The notes: generated by a model from the letters alone, not told the origin. A DNA stretch of 64,000 bases from JBBITI01 sp963735055 (GCA_963735055.1 CAVTJN010000004.1:186001-250000), one strand, 5' to 3'. Counted from the first letter of the stretch, positions 18,623-27,954 are shown. Numbers and translations are program-made.

Positions 18623-19705
18623 TTATGCTTTCATCCGGGCTATTATCGCGTCGGCCATCTGCGAGGTGCCCACGGCCGAAGGATCATCGCGGTCGGCCTT
18701 GAGATCGTAGGTAACGAACTCGCCCCGGGCGACCACTTCCCCAACCGCAGCTTCCAGCCGGTCCCCCGCCTTGCTTTCGCCCAGGTGCCGCAGCATCATG
18801 ATCCCCGACAGGATGGCGCCCAGCGGATTGACTTTATTCAGTCCGGCGTACTTAGGTGCGCTACCATGAGTCGGTTCGAACATGGCCAACCCGATACCGA
18901 TGTTGGCACCGGGGGCGACACCCAATCCGCCCACCAACCCGGCACACAAATCGGAGATGATATCGCCGTAGAGATTCGGCAGAACGAGAACATCGAACTG
19001 GTGCGGACGCTGGACAAGCTGGGCGCACAGGTCGTCGATAATGCGGTCTTCAAACTCGATGTCCGGATAGGAGCGGGCGACGTCCCGGGCGACCTCGAGG
19101 AAAAAGCCGTCGGTGAACTTCAGGATATTGGCCTTGTGGACGGCGGTGACCTTCTTTCGACCGTTGGCCCGCGCGTGGTCAAAGGCGTAGCGCACGATCC
19201 GGCGGCTCCCGGCATCCGATATGCTCTTTATGGCCAGGGCGGAGTCCGGCGGCAGGTCCTCGCCAAGGTCCGCCTTGATGAAAGAGATAAGCTTCCGGGC
19301 CCCGGCGCTGCCGCGTTCAAACTCGATGCCGCTGTACAGGTCTTCGGTGTTTTCCCGGACGACGACGATATCGACCCCCTCGTACTTCGCAGGCACTCCC
19401 GGGTAGTAGCGGCAGGGGCGAAGGCAGGCGTACAGATCAAGGGCTTTGCGCAGCGCCACGTTGACGCTGCGGAAGCCGGTACCGACCGGCGTGGTGGTGG
19501 GGCCTTTGAGGGCGACTTTGTTCTTGCGGATCGAATCAAGCAGGCGCCCGGGAAGGAGGTCGCCTTCCGTCTTGAGGGCGGTCTCCCCGGCATTTATTAC
19601 TTCCCAGCGGAACTTGACGCCGGTGGCTTCGAGGCAGCGCCGCGCTGCCTCGATCACTTCAGGACCAACCCCGTCGCCGGGGATGAGGGTGGCGTTATGC
19701 TCCAA
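18623..19705 (-). CDS. isocitrate dehydrogenase, NAD-type (IDH/IPMDH family)
   Basis: Beta-decarboxylating dehydrogenase, 360 residues. IPGDGVGPEV begins the fold; GPTTTPVGTGFRSVNVALRKALDLYACLRP and VVVRENTEDLYSGIEF are closer to isocitrate than isopropylmalate dehydrogenases (serine and asparagine in the FRSVN phosphate-binding loop). LPNLYGDIISDL and MFEPTHGSAPKYAG are the metal and nucleotide regions. Last of a minus-strand run leuC-like, leuD-like, idh. Homoisocitrate dehydrogenase is possible but the lysine pathway here is the diaminopimelate one. Confidence 0.83.
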   Translation of the reverse strand: MEHNATLIPGDGVGPEVIEAARRCLEATGVKFRWEVINAGETALKTEGDLLPGRLLDSIRKNKVALKGPTTTPVGTGFRSVNVALRKALDLYACLRPCRYYPGVPAKYEGVDIVVVRENTEDLYSGIEFERGSAGARKLISFIKADLGEDLPPDSALAIKSISDAGSRRIVRYAFDHARANGRKKVTAVHKANILKFTDGFFLEVARDVARSYPDIEFEDRIIDDLCAQLVQRPHQFDVLVLPNLYGDIISDLCAGLVGGLGVAPGANIGIGLAMFEPTHGSAPKYAGLNKVNPLGAILSGIMMLRHLGESKAGDRLEAAVGEVVARGEFVTYDLKADRDDPSAVGTSQMADAIIARMKA

Positions 19706-19740
19706 CGAAGTACCTCCGAGGGACGATGATGCCGGCGCGC

Positions 19741-20247
19741 CTAATTCAACACAAGGTCCTTATGCTTCTGGATATAAGGGACGAGACCGCCTTCGTTGAG
19801 GATGCGGAGCATGATATCCGGCATCGGGCTGAAATGAAGCTCGGCGCCATTGGTGATATCAAGCACTGTCCCGGCGCCAAGATCGACTTGCAGCTCATCG
19901 CCGTCGCCTATCTTGTCGGTGTCACAGACCAGGACCGGCAGACCGATATTGATGGCGTTACGGAAGAAGATGCGGGCAAACGACTTGGCCAGAACGGCAC
20001 TGACGCCGGCCATCTTGATGACGATGGGGGCGTGCTCGCGACTTGAGCCGAGCCCGAAGTTGTTGCCGCCGACCACGAAATCACCTTTCCTCACCTTCTG
20101 GGCAAAGGTCGGATCGGCGTCCTCGAGGACGTGTTTGGCCAGTTCGGGCAGGTTGCTCCTCAGATGCAGCAACCGGCCCGGTATGATCAGGTCAGTCGAG
20201 ATGTTGTCGCCGAATTTGAAGACTTTACCTTTCAGCATCTGGACCAT
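19741..20247 (-). CDS. aconitase/isopropylmalate isomerase family, small subunit
   Basis: 168-residue swivel domain. VFKFGDNISTDLIIPGR and FVVGGNNFGLGSSREHAPIV are the substrate-binding signatures of LeuD-like subunits. Pairs with the large subunit 12 bases upstream. Start may be ATG 20247 or ATG 20238. Given its neighbours it probably serves as the aconitase that turns citrate into isocitrate. Confidence 0.85.
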   Translation of the reverse strand: MVQMLKGKVFKFGDNISTDLIIPGRLLHLRSNLPELAKHVLEDADPTFAQKVRKGDFVVGGNNFGLGSSREHAPIVIKMAGVSAVLAKSFARIFFRNAINIGLPVLVCDTDKIGDGDELQVDLGAGTVLDITNGAELHFSPMPDIMLRILNEGGLVPYIQKHKDLVLN

Positions 20248-20259
20248 CCACCACCGGTT

Positions 20260-21513
20260 CTATAGAAACTCGCGCGGGTCGGTAATCTGTCCCGCTATCG
20301 CCGTGGCGGCGGCCGTCGCCGGGCTGGCCAGGTAGACGAAGGCGCTGGGATTGCCCATGCGGCCCTTGAAGTTGCGGTTGGCGGTGGACAGGCAGACTTC
20401 GCCGTCGCCAAGGACACCCTGATGCACGCCAAGGCAGGCCGCGCATCCGGGCGGGACAACGGTGGCCCCGGCTTCAATCAACGTAGTCATGTAACCCGTG
20501 GCGATGGTGTCGAGATAGATCTGCTGAGAAGCCGGCGCCACGATCAGCCGGGTACCGGGACGGCACTTCCTCCCGCGGAGAATGTCGGCCGCGATCCGGA
20601 AGTCCTCCAACCGACCGTTGGTGCAGGTACCGAGGAAGACCTGATCGATATGGACCCCCTTCAATTCCCGGGCCAGGGCGATGTTATCTACCGTATGCGG
20701 CCGGGAGACCGTGGGCTCAAGCGACGTGGCGTCAATCTCAAGAGTCTGCTCATACGAGGCATCGGCGTCAGCGGTCAGCGGCAGGTAACGATCCCCGCGC
20801 CCCTGAGTCTCAAGGTACTTCTGCGTCACCCGGTCAGAAGGGAACAGTCCCACTTTCGCCCCGGCTTCGACCGCCATGTTGGCGATGGTCAGGCGGTCCG
20901 TCATCGCCATGCTACCGACGGCTTCGCCACCGAACTCAAGCGATTTGTAGGTGGCGCCGTCCGCCCCGATGCGGCCGATGACATGAAGGATCAGGTCCTT
21001 GCCGTAGACGCCGTTGTGCAGATGGCCGCTGACCTCCACTCTTATGGTTTCGGGCACGCGAAACCAGGTCTTCCCGAGGGCGATAGCGACGGCAATGTCA
21101 GTTGACCCCATGCCCGTCGAAAAGGCGCCGACGGCGCCACCCATAACGGTGTGAGAATCGGAGCCTACAATGACGTCGCCGGGACTGGCCCAGGATTCGG
21201 CCACACGCTGATGACAAACGCCCTCGCCAACGTCGCTGAGGACAGCGCCCGTGTCGGCGGCGAATTTCCGCAGCATTAGATGGTCGTTGGACAACTCGCG
21301 GGCGGGACTCGGGGCGGAGTGGTCGATGAAGACGACGGTCCGTTTCGGTTGTTTCAAGGTACCGATACCCAATTCGGCGAACTGGCGCAGGGTCAGCGGA
21401 CCGGTACTGTCCTGGACAAAAACGAGGTCCACGCCGACGACTACCAGGCCACCGGCCCGAGCGTCGGTTCCCGATTTCGAACTGAGTATTTTTTCGGCCA
21501 GCGTCTTTCCCAT
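20260..21513 (-). CDS. aconitase/isopropylmalate isomerase family, large subunit
   Basis: 417 residues carrying the 4Fe-4S ligands in FLGTCTNGRLEDF and PPGCAACLGVHQG, plus VGSDSHTVMGGAVGAF and the C-terminal STANRNFKGRMG. Length and layout match the LeuC/homoaconitase class rather than the long AcnA class. With the small subunit, Re-citrate synthase and isocitrate dehydrogenase it forms a citrate-to-2-oxoglutarate set. Starts at 21513, next to the lysA promoter region. Confidence 0.87.
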   Translation of the reverse strand: MGKTLAEKILSSKSGTDARAGGLVVVGVDLVFVQDSTGPLTLRQFAELGIGTLKQPKRTVVFIDHSAPSPARELSNDHLMLRKFAADTGAVLSDVGEGVCHQRVAESWASPGDVIVGSDSHTVMGGAVGAFSTGMGSTDIAVAIALGKTWFRVPETIRVEVSGHLHNGVYGKDLILHVIGRIGADGATYKSLEFGGEAVGSMAMTDRLTIANMAVEAGAKVGLFPSDRVTQKYLETQGRGDRYLPLTADADASYEQTLEIDATSLEPTVSRPHTVDNIALARELKGVHIDQVFLGTCTNGRLEDFRIAADILRGRKCRPGTRLIVAPASQQIYLDTIATGYMTTLIEAGATVVPPGCAACLGVHQGVLGDGEVCLSTANRNFKGRMGNPSAFVYLASPATAAATAIAGQITDPREFL

Positions 21514-21561
21514 ATGACCAAGTGTAGCAGATTGATTCGAGCCTTGTCATGGCATGATTCT

Positions 21562-21590
21562 TTGACTAAAGCCACGCCCGTTGATAATAT
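21562..21590 (+). promoter_or_regulatory. strong putative sigma-70 promoter for lysA
   Basis: TTGACT (21562-21567), 17-base spacer, TAATAT (21585-21590). Transcription would start near 21597, so translation of lysA probably begins downstream of it. Confidence 0.65.
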
Positions 21591-21612
21591 TGAACCAGGA
21601 GCGGACGCGACA

Positions 21613-22929
21613 CTGAGGCAGACTGACAGACTCACTCTATTCCCGGCCGGCGCGGTGGTCAACGACCTCGGCCGCCTCGCTATCGGGGGCTGCGACACGG
21701 CGGATCTGGCCGCCCGTTTCGGCACGCCGCTGTACATCTTCGACGAAGCTGCGCTAAGGGCCAAGATCAACCAGTTCCGCAACGAATTCGAAAGGCGTTA
21801 TCCCAGAGTCAGCGTACTCTACGCCTGCAAGGCGTTCATCAACCAGACGCTGTTACAGCTGGTCATGGACGAAGGGATCGGACTGGATGTAGTCTCGGGC
21901 GGCGAGATCGAGATCGCGCAGTCGGTGGGGTTCCCCATGGACAGAGTCTCTTTCCCGGGGAACAACAAATCGGCCGCCGAGTTGCGACTGGCCCTGGATT
22001 TGCGGGTGGGGCGGATCGTGGTGGACAATTTTGATGAACTCCGGGTGCTCGGCGAGATCGCAGGCGCGAAAGCGCTGCGACCGGCTATCCTGTTACGGAT
22101 GACGCCGGGGGTCGACCCCCACACCCATCGATACGAAGCGACCGGGACCGTGGACAGCAAGTTCGGTTTTCCGCTGGCCCAGGGTGAGCAGGCGGTGACA
22201 AGAGCCATGTCGATGCCGGAGTTGGACCTGATCGGACTGCACTTCCACGTCGGGTCGCAACTCGCCGATACCGAATCGCACGAACAGGCGACCGCCATTA
22301 CGCTCGAGTTCGCGGCCAGGATGGTAAGGGAGCGTCGCTTTGCTCTCCAGGAACTGAGCGTCGGGGGTGGTTACCCCGTCCAGTACACGTTGGACTGTCC
22401 GGTGCCCGACGTACCGGTCTTCGCCAGGGCCATAACGGACACGGTCAGAGCGAAGTGTGGTGAATTCGGCCTCCCCCTGCCCCGGCTGGTGGTGGAGCCC
22501 GGCCGTTCGCTCGTAGCCCAGTCAGGCGTGGCGTTGTACACGGTTGGGACGATGAAGGAGATTCCGGGGATCAGGACCTTTGTTTCCGTTGATGGCGGGA
22601 TGGCGGACAATATCCGGCCGGCCCTCTACCAGTCCCGGATGGAAGCCGTACTAGCCAACCGGATGAACGACGAAGCAGATGGGGTCTACACCATAGCCGG
22701 CAAGTTCTGCGAATCAGGTGATATTCTGATCCATGACATCGAAATGCCGACCCCGCACAGCGGCGACCTGGTGGCAGTGCCCGGGTGCGGAGCCTATAAT
22801 ATCCCCCAGGCATGTAACTACAATGCCTTTCTCAAACCAGCCGTGGTCATGGTCAAGAATGGCACCGCGCGATCGATACGGAGGCGGGAGACAATCGAAG
22901 ACCTGATACGATGTGATACGGTCGACTGA
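21613..22929 (+). CDS. lysA: diaminopimelate decarboxylase
   Basis: Final step of lysine synthesis, PLP-dependent. Family start LFPAGAVVNDLGRLAIGGCD; PLP lysine in VLYACKAF; HFHVGSQ, LSVGGGYP, VEPGRSLVAQSG and the substrate loop GKFCESGDIL are all present. The open frame reaches back to an ATG at 21514, but the promoter lies inside that stretch. In-frame starts below it are CTG 21613 (AGGAG at 21597) and GTG 21655; I use 21613 with low certainty. Another base error near the start is possible. First gene of a plus-strand run through 27954. Confidence 0.9.
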   Translation: MRQTDRLTLFPAGAVVNDLGRLAIGGCDTADLAARFGTPLYIFDEAALRAKINQFRNEFERRYPRVSVLYACKAFINQTLLQLVMDEGIGLDVVSGGEIEIAQSVGFPMDRVSFPGNNKSAAELRLALDLRVGRIVVDNFDELRVLGEIAGAKALRPAILLRMTPGVDPHTHRYEATGTVDSKFGFPLAQGEQAVTRAMSMPELDLIGLHFHVGSQLADTESHEQATAITLEFAARMVRERRFALQELSVGGGYPVQYTLDCPVPDVPVFARAITDTVRAKCGEFGLPLPRLVVEPGRSLVAQSGVALYTVGTMKEIPGIRTFVSVDGGMADNIRPALYQSRMEAVLANRMNDEADGVYTIAGKFCESGDILIHDIEMPTPHSGDLVAVPGCGAYNIPQACNYNAFLKPAVVMVKNGTARSIRRRETIEDLIRCDTVD

Positions 22930-22938
22930 GCTGATGGC

Positions 22939-23976
22939 ATGTGGAACACGTTAGGACAGACCAAAGCGCTGTCGCTCCTTGAAAGCAGCCTGATGAAAGG
23001 GCATCTGGCACATGCTTACCTATTCGTGGGCCCGGCCCACGTTGGCAAGATGACCCTGGCCCGTGACCTGGCCAGAGCATTGAACTGCGAATCGGGGGAA
23101 CCACCGTGTGGCGAGTGTACTCCGTGCCTCAGGATCGCAGGCGGAAAGCATTCAGATCTCCTGGAACAGGGCCTCAGCAAGAACCCGGAAGGGAAGACGC
23201 TGACCGAAATAAACGTCGAAGACATCAAGCAAATGCAGCATTGGGCCAACCTGCCACCTTTTGAAGGCAGGCGCAAGGTCTTCGTCATTGACGGAGCCGA
23301 ACTGCTGTCACTCGAGGCGGCCAACCGCCTGCTCAAGACTCTCGAGGAGCCGGCGGATGCCATCGTCTTCATACTGCTGACCTCTAAGGAAGAACTCCTA
23401 CCGGCGACCGTGGTGTCCCGATGCCAGCGTGTTGAACTGACGCCAATGCCGGCTCACCAGGTCGAAGCGGCGCTGATCGAGAAATGGTCGGTCCAACCGG
23501 ATCGAGCCCGGCTCCTCGCCCACCTGTCGAGCGGCTGTTTGGGATGGGCTGTATCCGCCATCGCCGACGGATCGCTTGACCGCCACACGGAGGCTATGGA
23601 CGAAATCATTGAAGTCGCCGGGGGTGATCTGGAGGCTCGGTTTGCCTACGCCGCGCAGCTGGCGACGGAATTCGCGCAGAACCGCGAACGTGTGCAGCAG
23701 AAGCTCGGTCTGTGGATCGGCTGGTGGCATGACCTGCTTCTGATGAAGACCCGACTAGTCGAGGCGATAATGAACGTGGACCGGCTGGAGACGCTCACAG
23801 GGACAGCCGGGGCACTGAGCCTGGGGCAAATACGGTCCGGTATTGAAAGCATCAGTCTGGCCAGGGACCAGCTAAAGCAGAATGCCAACGCCCGGTTGGC
23901 TCTGGAGGTGCTTATGCTGAGCTTACCGATGGCCGGTCAGAACGAAGTGGTGACAGGGATGGGGACCAATCCCTGA
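22939..23976 (+). CDS. holB: DNA polymerase III delta' subunit
   Basis: Clamp-loader component, 345 residues. AAA+ P-loop G31-PAHVG-K37, zinc module C50, C57, C60, C63 (EPPCGECTPC), LLKTLEEP and sensor SRCQRVEL. Ten bases after lysA. The holB-ricT order that follows is also found in Bacillus. Confidence 0.92.
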   Translation: MWNTLGQTKALSLLESSLMKGHLAHAYLFVGPAHVGKMTLARDLARALNCESGEPPCGECTPCLRIAGGKHSDLLEQGLSKNPEGKTLTEINVEDIKQMQHWANLPPFEGRRKVFVIDGAELLSLEAANRLLKTLEEPADAIVFILLTSKEELLPATVVSRCQRVELTPMPAHQVEAALIEKWSVQPDRARLLAHLSSGCLGWAVSAIADGSLDRHTEAMDEIIEVAGGDLEARFAYAAQLATEFAQNRERVQQKLGLWIGWWHDLLLMKTRLVEAIMNVDRLETLTGTAGALSLGQIRSGIESISLARDQLKQNANARLALEVLMLSLPMAGQNEVVTGMGTNP

Positions 23977-23986
23977 TGGGGGAGAT

Positions 23987-24820
23987 ATGAGCATTGTCGG
24001 CATCAGATTCAGGCCGGTCAGTAAGACCTACTATTTTGACCCAGCAGGTCTTGACCTGAAGATTGACGACCAGGTCGTGGTCGAAACCGCCCGCGGTCTC
24101 GAGTTGGGACAGGTGGTGATCGCGCCGAGGGACGTGCCCGCGGAAGAAATCCCGGAACCGCTCAAACCGGTGATCCGCAAAGCGGAGCCGGAAGACTTCA
24201 GGCGGATGAAGGAGTTCGAAGCCCGGGAGAAGGACTCGCTGGCCGAGGGCGCCAAGGTCGTGGAGAGGCTGAAGCTGCCGATGAAACTGATCTCGGCAGA
24301 GTACAACCTTGACGGTAGCCGGGTTACAGTGTACTTCACTGCTGAGGAGCGGGTCGACTTCCGGGAGCTCGTCCGCGAGTTGGCCGGAAGATTCCGGGCC
24401 CGAGTAGAATTACGCCAGGTAGGGCCGCGAGACGAAGCCAAGATCGTCGGGGGCTACGGGCGGTGCGGGCGCCCGCTTTGCTGCGGGACGTTCTTGAGCG
24501 AGCTCGCCCCGGTGTCGATGAAAATGGCCAAGGACCAGGGCCTACCGCTCAATCCGATGAAGATCTCCGGTTGCTGCGGCCGTTTGATGTGCTGCCTCAG
24601 CTACGAATGCCAGCAGTATCGCGAGATGCGCAAGAATCTACCGAGGGAAGGCCAACGCGTCACGACTCCTTCGGGGGCGGGCAAGGTGGTGGGCGTCAAT
24701 CCGCTGATTGAGACGCTTCTGGTACGCCTTGACGAGAGCCTCGTGACCGTCGAGTTGCCGGCCGCGGATGTGGCCCCCGAAGGTAAGCCGGAAGTGCCGG
24801 AACCCAACGCCCAAAGCTAA
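23987..24820 (+). CDS. ricT: PSP1/RicT (YaaT) family protein
   Basis: 277 residues; PSP1 C-terminal domain with two cysteine clusters, GRCGRPLCCG and SGCCGRLMCCLSYEC, which in the Ric complex of Bacillus bind Fe-S clusters and modulate RNase Y and competence. No ricA or ricF is visible here, so its role may be different. Confidence 0.88.
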   Translation: MSIVGIRFRPVSKTYYFDPAGLDLKIDDQVVVETARGLELGQVVIAPRDVPAEEIPEPLKPVIRKAEPEDFRRMKEFEAREKDSLAEGAKVVERLKLPMKLISAEYNLDGSRVTVYFTAEERVDFRELVRELAGRFRARVELRQVGPRDEAKIVGGYGRCGRPLCCGTFLSELAPVSMKMAKDQGLPLNPMKISGCCGRLMCCLSYECQQYREMRKNLPREGQRVTTPSGAGKVVGVNPLIETLLVRLDESLVTVELPAADVAPEGKPEVPEPNAQS

Positions 24821-24855
24821 GAGTGGTTTTCACGGCCCAAGGGGGGCAGAGCCAG

Positions 24856-25494
24856 ATGGTCAGATCCAGGGTTCCCTCCTTTGTCGAAGAGAACCGGCTG
24901 CGCCGGCAGGGCTACCGACTCATCGCCGGCGTCGACGAGGTGGGCCGCGGGGCGCTGGCGGGGCCGGTCATGGCCGCGGCGGTAATTCTGCCTCCGCAGA
25001 TCCGGCCTCGATGGCGGGCAAGGGTCAGGGACAGCAAGCTGCTCAGCCCGGCACAGCGCGAAGCGCTGTTCGAACCGATCTGCGAGGTTGCCGTGGCGAT
25101 TGGGGTTGGCTCGGTAGACTCCTGGACGATCGAAACGATTGGAATCGCCCGTGCCACGCAAATAGCCATGCTGCAGGCGATCGGGCAGCTTTCCCCTCCG
25201 GCCGAAACGCTCCTCATCGACTACTTCCGAATACCTGGGATAAAGGTGCCGCAGAAGGGCGTGGTAGACGGGGACACCTTGTGTTTCTCGATTGCCTGCG
25301 CTTCCATTGTCGCTAAAGTCACCCGCGACCGACTCATGGACGGCTACGATCTGAGCTACCCGGGATATCTGTTCGCCCGGCACAAAGGCTACGGCACGGC
25401 CCGCCACCTGGCCTGTCTGCAACGCCTTGGCCCATCGCCGATCCACCGCCGGACATTTGAGCCGGTGGCCGATGTCCTGAACCGGGAGCGGTGA
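24856..25494 (+). CDS. rnhB: ribonuclease HII
   Basis: Removes RNA in RNA-DNA hybrids and single ribonucleotides. 212 residues: AGVDEVGRGALAGP supplies the first acidic pair, DSKLLS, ACASIVAKVTRD and HKGYGT follow. ATG at 24856 with a G-rich site before it; a GTG at 24823 would add 11 residues. Confidence 0.94.
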   Translation: MVRSRVPSFVEENRLRRQGYRLIAGVDEVGRGALAGPVMAAAVILPPQIRPRWRARVRDSKLLSPAQREALFEPICEVAVAIGVGSVDSWTIETIGIARATQIAMLQAIGQLSPPAETLLIDYFRIPGIKVPQKGVVDGDTLCFSIACASIVAKVTRDRLMDGYDLSYPGYLFARHKGYGTARHLACLQRLGPSPIHRRTFEPVADVLNRER

Positions 25495-25504
25495 CTTCCA
25501 GCCG

Positions 25505-25873
25505 ATGATGAAACGCATCGAAACCGGCGCCCTGGGGGAGAAGATAGCCTGCGCTTTTCTGAAGAAACGAGGGTACCGGATCATCGAAACCAACTTCAGG
25601 TGCCGTGAAGGCGAGATCGACATCGTTGCCCGGCAACGCGACTGCCTCGTTTTCGTTGAAGTCAGGACTAAGACCAGCCTCGACTTCGGCACGCCGGAGG
25701 AGTCGATCACGGCGGCCAAGCGGCGCAAAATGCGGGTTACGGCACGCCGGTACCGTCAGTCGCACGAAAAGCTGCCGGAGTCATGGCGCATTGATTTCGT
25801 GGCGGTTGAGATGAACGACCGGGGAAAGGCGACTCGGGTCGAGATCTTCGAGAGCGCAGTCGGCGAAGAATAG
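25505..25873 (+). CDS. YraN/UPF0102 family nuclease-like protein
   Basis: 122 residues with the restriction-endonuclease-like core: GALGEKIACAFLKKRGYRI, then EGEIDIVARQRDCLVFVEVRTK, the E...D...E-x-K site. Usual neighbour of rnhB. Function not settled in the family. Confidence 0.88.
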   Translation: MMKRIETGALGEKIACAFLKKRGYRIIETNFRCREGEIDIVARQRDCLVFVEVRTKTSLDFGTPEESITAAKRRKMRVTARRYRQSHEKLPESWRIDFVAVEMNDRGKATRVEIFESAVGEE

Positions 25874-25921
25874 ACCCTCGAGACAGTCTGTGCTAACATT
25901 GCCCCGGGTAGAAACCGGCCG

Positions 25922-26266
25922 ATGCCGATATATGAATACCGATGCTCCAAATGTCACTCCCGGTTCTCCGTCCTGGTGCGGGGCAAGCCGGCCGCGGCTG
26001 ATGCCGCCTGTCCTCGCTGTGGCGAGCCTAAGGCGGAACGGCTGATGTCCACCTTTGCCTACCACAGATCGATGCAGGCGATTCATGAAGAGGCAGGAGA
26101 ACCAACGATGGAATCAAGCCCCGATTTCTATCGTGATCCGCGGAACATCGGCCGCTGGACGGAGAAGAGATTCGGCGACCTGGGTATGGCAGTGCCGCCG
26201 GAAATCCGTCAGGAAATCGATGCCGCCCGGGACGGCCAATTGCCGGATTCGCTGGCCGGCGAGTAA
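25922..26266 (+). CDS. FmdB-type zinc-ribbon regulatory protein
   Basis: 114 residues. MPIYEYRCSKCHSRFSV and CPRCGEPK form the single zinc ribbon; the tail is variable (FYRDPRNIGRWTEKRFGDLG). Proposed regulators or zinc-binding adaptors; target unknown. ATG right after CGATG. Confidence 0.85.
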   Translation: MPIYEYRCSKCHSRFSVLVRGKPAAADAACPRCGEPKAERLMSTFAYHRSMQAIHEEAGEPTMESSPDFYRDPRNIGRWTEKRFGDLGMAVPPEIRQEIDAARDGQLPDSLAGE

Positions 26267-26278
26267 GCTGGAGAGGTC

Positions 26279-27328
26279 GTGGATAGATCGGAGTTACGCA
26301 TCATCGACGCTAACCTCAACCGCACCGCCGAAGGGCTGCGGGTGCTCGAGGATATTGCCCGTCTTACGCTGAACCACGCCAACCTGAGCGCCACCCTGAA
26401 GGCGATGCGGCATCGCCTGGTCCACACCGATCCCGCGTTTCAGCAGGAACTAGTATGGTCGCGGGACGCTGACGGAGACGTTGGCCGCAACACCATCGTT
26501 TCCGGCGAAAAAGCCGGCGGGGATCTCCGGTCCGTCCTGGTAGCCAATGCCCGCCGCGCCCAGGAATCGCTCCGCGTCCTCGAGGAAATGACCAAACTCC
26601 CGGGGATTCTCACCAACCCCGATTCGGAGACCTTCATGCAGGCGCGGTTCCACCTTTATACGATCGAACAGCAAATGCTGGCGCTGCTGCTACGCCAGGA
26701 GAAACTGAGACGTCTGACGGGCCTGTACGTGATCATAGACGGACAGTGGCTCCAAGGCCGGAGCCACGCCGAGATCACCCGCCAGGCAATACGCGGCGGC
26801 GCCCGGGTCATCCAACTCCGGGAAAAGACGATGCTCAGGAAGGACCTATTGCCCCTGGCCCGGGACCTGAGGCAAATCTGCGCCGAACTGAACGCCCTTT
26901 TCGTGGTCAATGATTACCTTGATGTCGCCCTTGACGTGGGTGCCGACGGCCTCCACGTCGGTCAGGATGACCTGCCGGTGGCCGCCGCCCGACGGCTGCT
27001 GAGACCGGACCAGCTTCTCGGTTGTTCGGCCAGTACGGTCGCTGAGGCACTGGCGGCGCAGTCGGCCGGGGCGGACCACCTCGCGGTGGGCTCGATCTTC
27101 GCGACCTCGACCAAGGATATCGATGTGGTCGGTATTGACCGACTCGCTGAGATCAGGCGGGCGGTATCGGCACCCGTCGTTGCCATCGGGGGAATCAACC
27201 AGGGTAACGCAGCCGCGGTGATGGCCGCCGGGGCAAGCGCCGTGGCCGTAATCAGCACAATCGTCAGCGCAGCCGATCCGGAATCGGCCGCCCGCGGGCT
27301 GGCAAATATAGTTGAGGGAAGAGGATGA
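26279..27328 (+). CDS. thiE: thiamine-phosphate synthase with N-terminal ThiD2-like domain
   Basis: 349 residues. Residues 1-140 match the ThiD2-type HMP-phosphate kinase-like domain (IIDANLNRTAEGLRVLEDIARL, ARRAQESLRVLEEMTK), the rest is ThiE: VIQLREK, FVVNDYLDVALDVGADGLHVGQDD, VGSIFATSTK and AIGGI. The fused protein may phosphorylate HMP-phosphate and join it to thiazole phosphate. GTG start at 26279 after GGAGAGG. Its end overlaps the next start by four bases. Confidence 0.88.
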   Translation: MDRSELRIIDANLNRTAEGLRVLEDIARLTLNHANLSATLKAMRHRLVHTDPAFQQELVWSRDADGDVGRNTIVSGEKAGGDLRSVLVANARRAQESLRVLEEMTKLPGILTNPDSETFMQARFHLYTIEQQMLALLLRQEKLRRLTGLYVIIDGQWLQGRSHAEITRQAIRGGARVIQLREKTMLRKDLLPLARDLRQICAELNALFVVNDYLDVALDVGADGLHVGQDDLPVAAARRLLRPDQLLGCSASTVAEALAAQSAGADHLAVGSIFATSTKDIDVVGIDRLAEIRRAVSAPVVAIGGINQGNAAAVMAAGASAVAVISTIVSAADPESAARGLANIVEGRG

Positions 27329-27954
27329 GCGACAATCTGGACTCGATCGCTGAACAGATCAGGCTGAGCTTAGCGGCGAAAGACGCGGCCCGGGAAAAGG
27401 CCCTGCCGGTGTGTCGCGAGGCGATCCGTTTTTGCAGCCAATCGATCCGCTCCATTCACCGCCAGGAGTTTGCTGAGGCCGTGGACCTGCTCCGGTCGGC
27501 AGGCGCCCTCATCAAAGAGGCAGAGCTATCTCTGGTAGGGAGCCCGGAAGTGATGAATACCGGCTTCTTACGCGACGCTCAGAAAGAATACGCTGAGGGA
27601 ACGCTTCTTCTGGCGCTGGTCACAGGCAAACCGACACCGGGCCCGGCGGATCTAGGGATTGACTCGGCGGCATATCTCAATGGGTTGGGCGAGGCAGTGG
27701 GCGAGTTGAGACGCTACCTGCTGGATGGCATGCGGCACGGCGACCTGACCAGAGGTGAAGAACTGCTGGCGGCGATGGACGACATCTACAGCGTCCTGGT
27801 CACCATGGATTTCCCGGACGCCATCACCGGCGGCCTGAGACGTACCACGGACATGGTCCGCGGCGTGCTGGAAAAGACCCGCAGCGACCTGACGCTCGTC
27901 ATCCGGCAGACAGCTTTGGAGAAGAAACTGGGAAACCTCGACCGGACGGTGTAG
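27325..27954 (+). CDS. translin-family protein
   Basis: 209 residues, predicted all-helical. The starts AREKALPVCREAIRFCSQSIRSIH and the ends VTMDFPDAITGGLRRTTDMVRGVLEKTRSDL are typical of prokaryotic translin-like proteins, relatives of the eukaryotic ssRNA/DNA-binding translin. Overlaps thiE by four bases. Role in bacteria is not established. Confidence 0.75.
   Translation: MSDNLDSIAEQIRLSLAAKDAAREKALPVCREAIRFCSQSIRSIHRQEFAEAVDLLRSAGALIKEAELSLVGSPEVMNTGFLRDAQKEYAEGTLLLALVTGKPTPGPADLGIDSAAYLNGLGEAVGELRRYLLDGMRHGDLTRGEELLAAMDDIYSVLVTMDFPDAITGGLRRTTDMVRGVLEKTRSDLTLVIRQTALEKKLGNLDRTV

Noticed and set aside
18566..18702. C-terminal extension of the Re-citrate synthase into the next gene
   Set aside because: Arises from a one-base insertion; the repaired frame stops at 18565.
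18572..19729. 385-codon plus-strand frame opposite isocitrate dehydrogenase
   Set aside because: Shadow of a conserved gene; no family features.
17323..21513. Homocitrate/alpha-aminoadipate lysine pathway
   Set aside because: The key motif differs and diaminopimelate genes are present in the same window.
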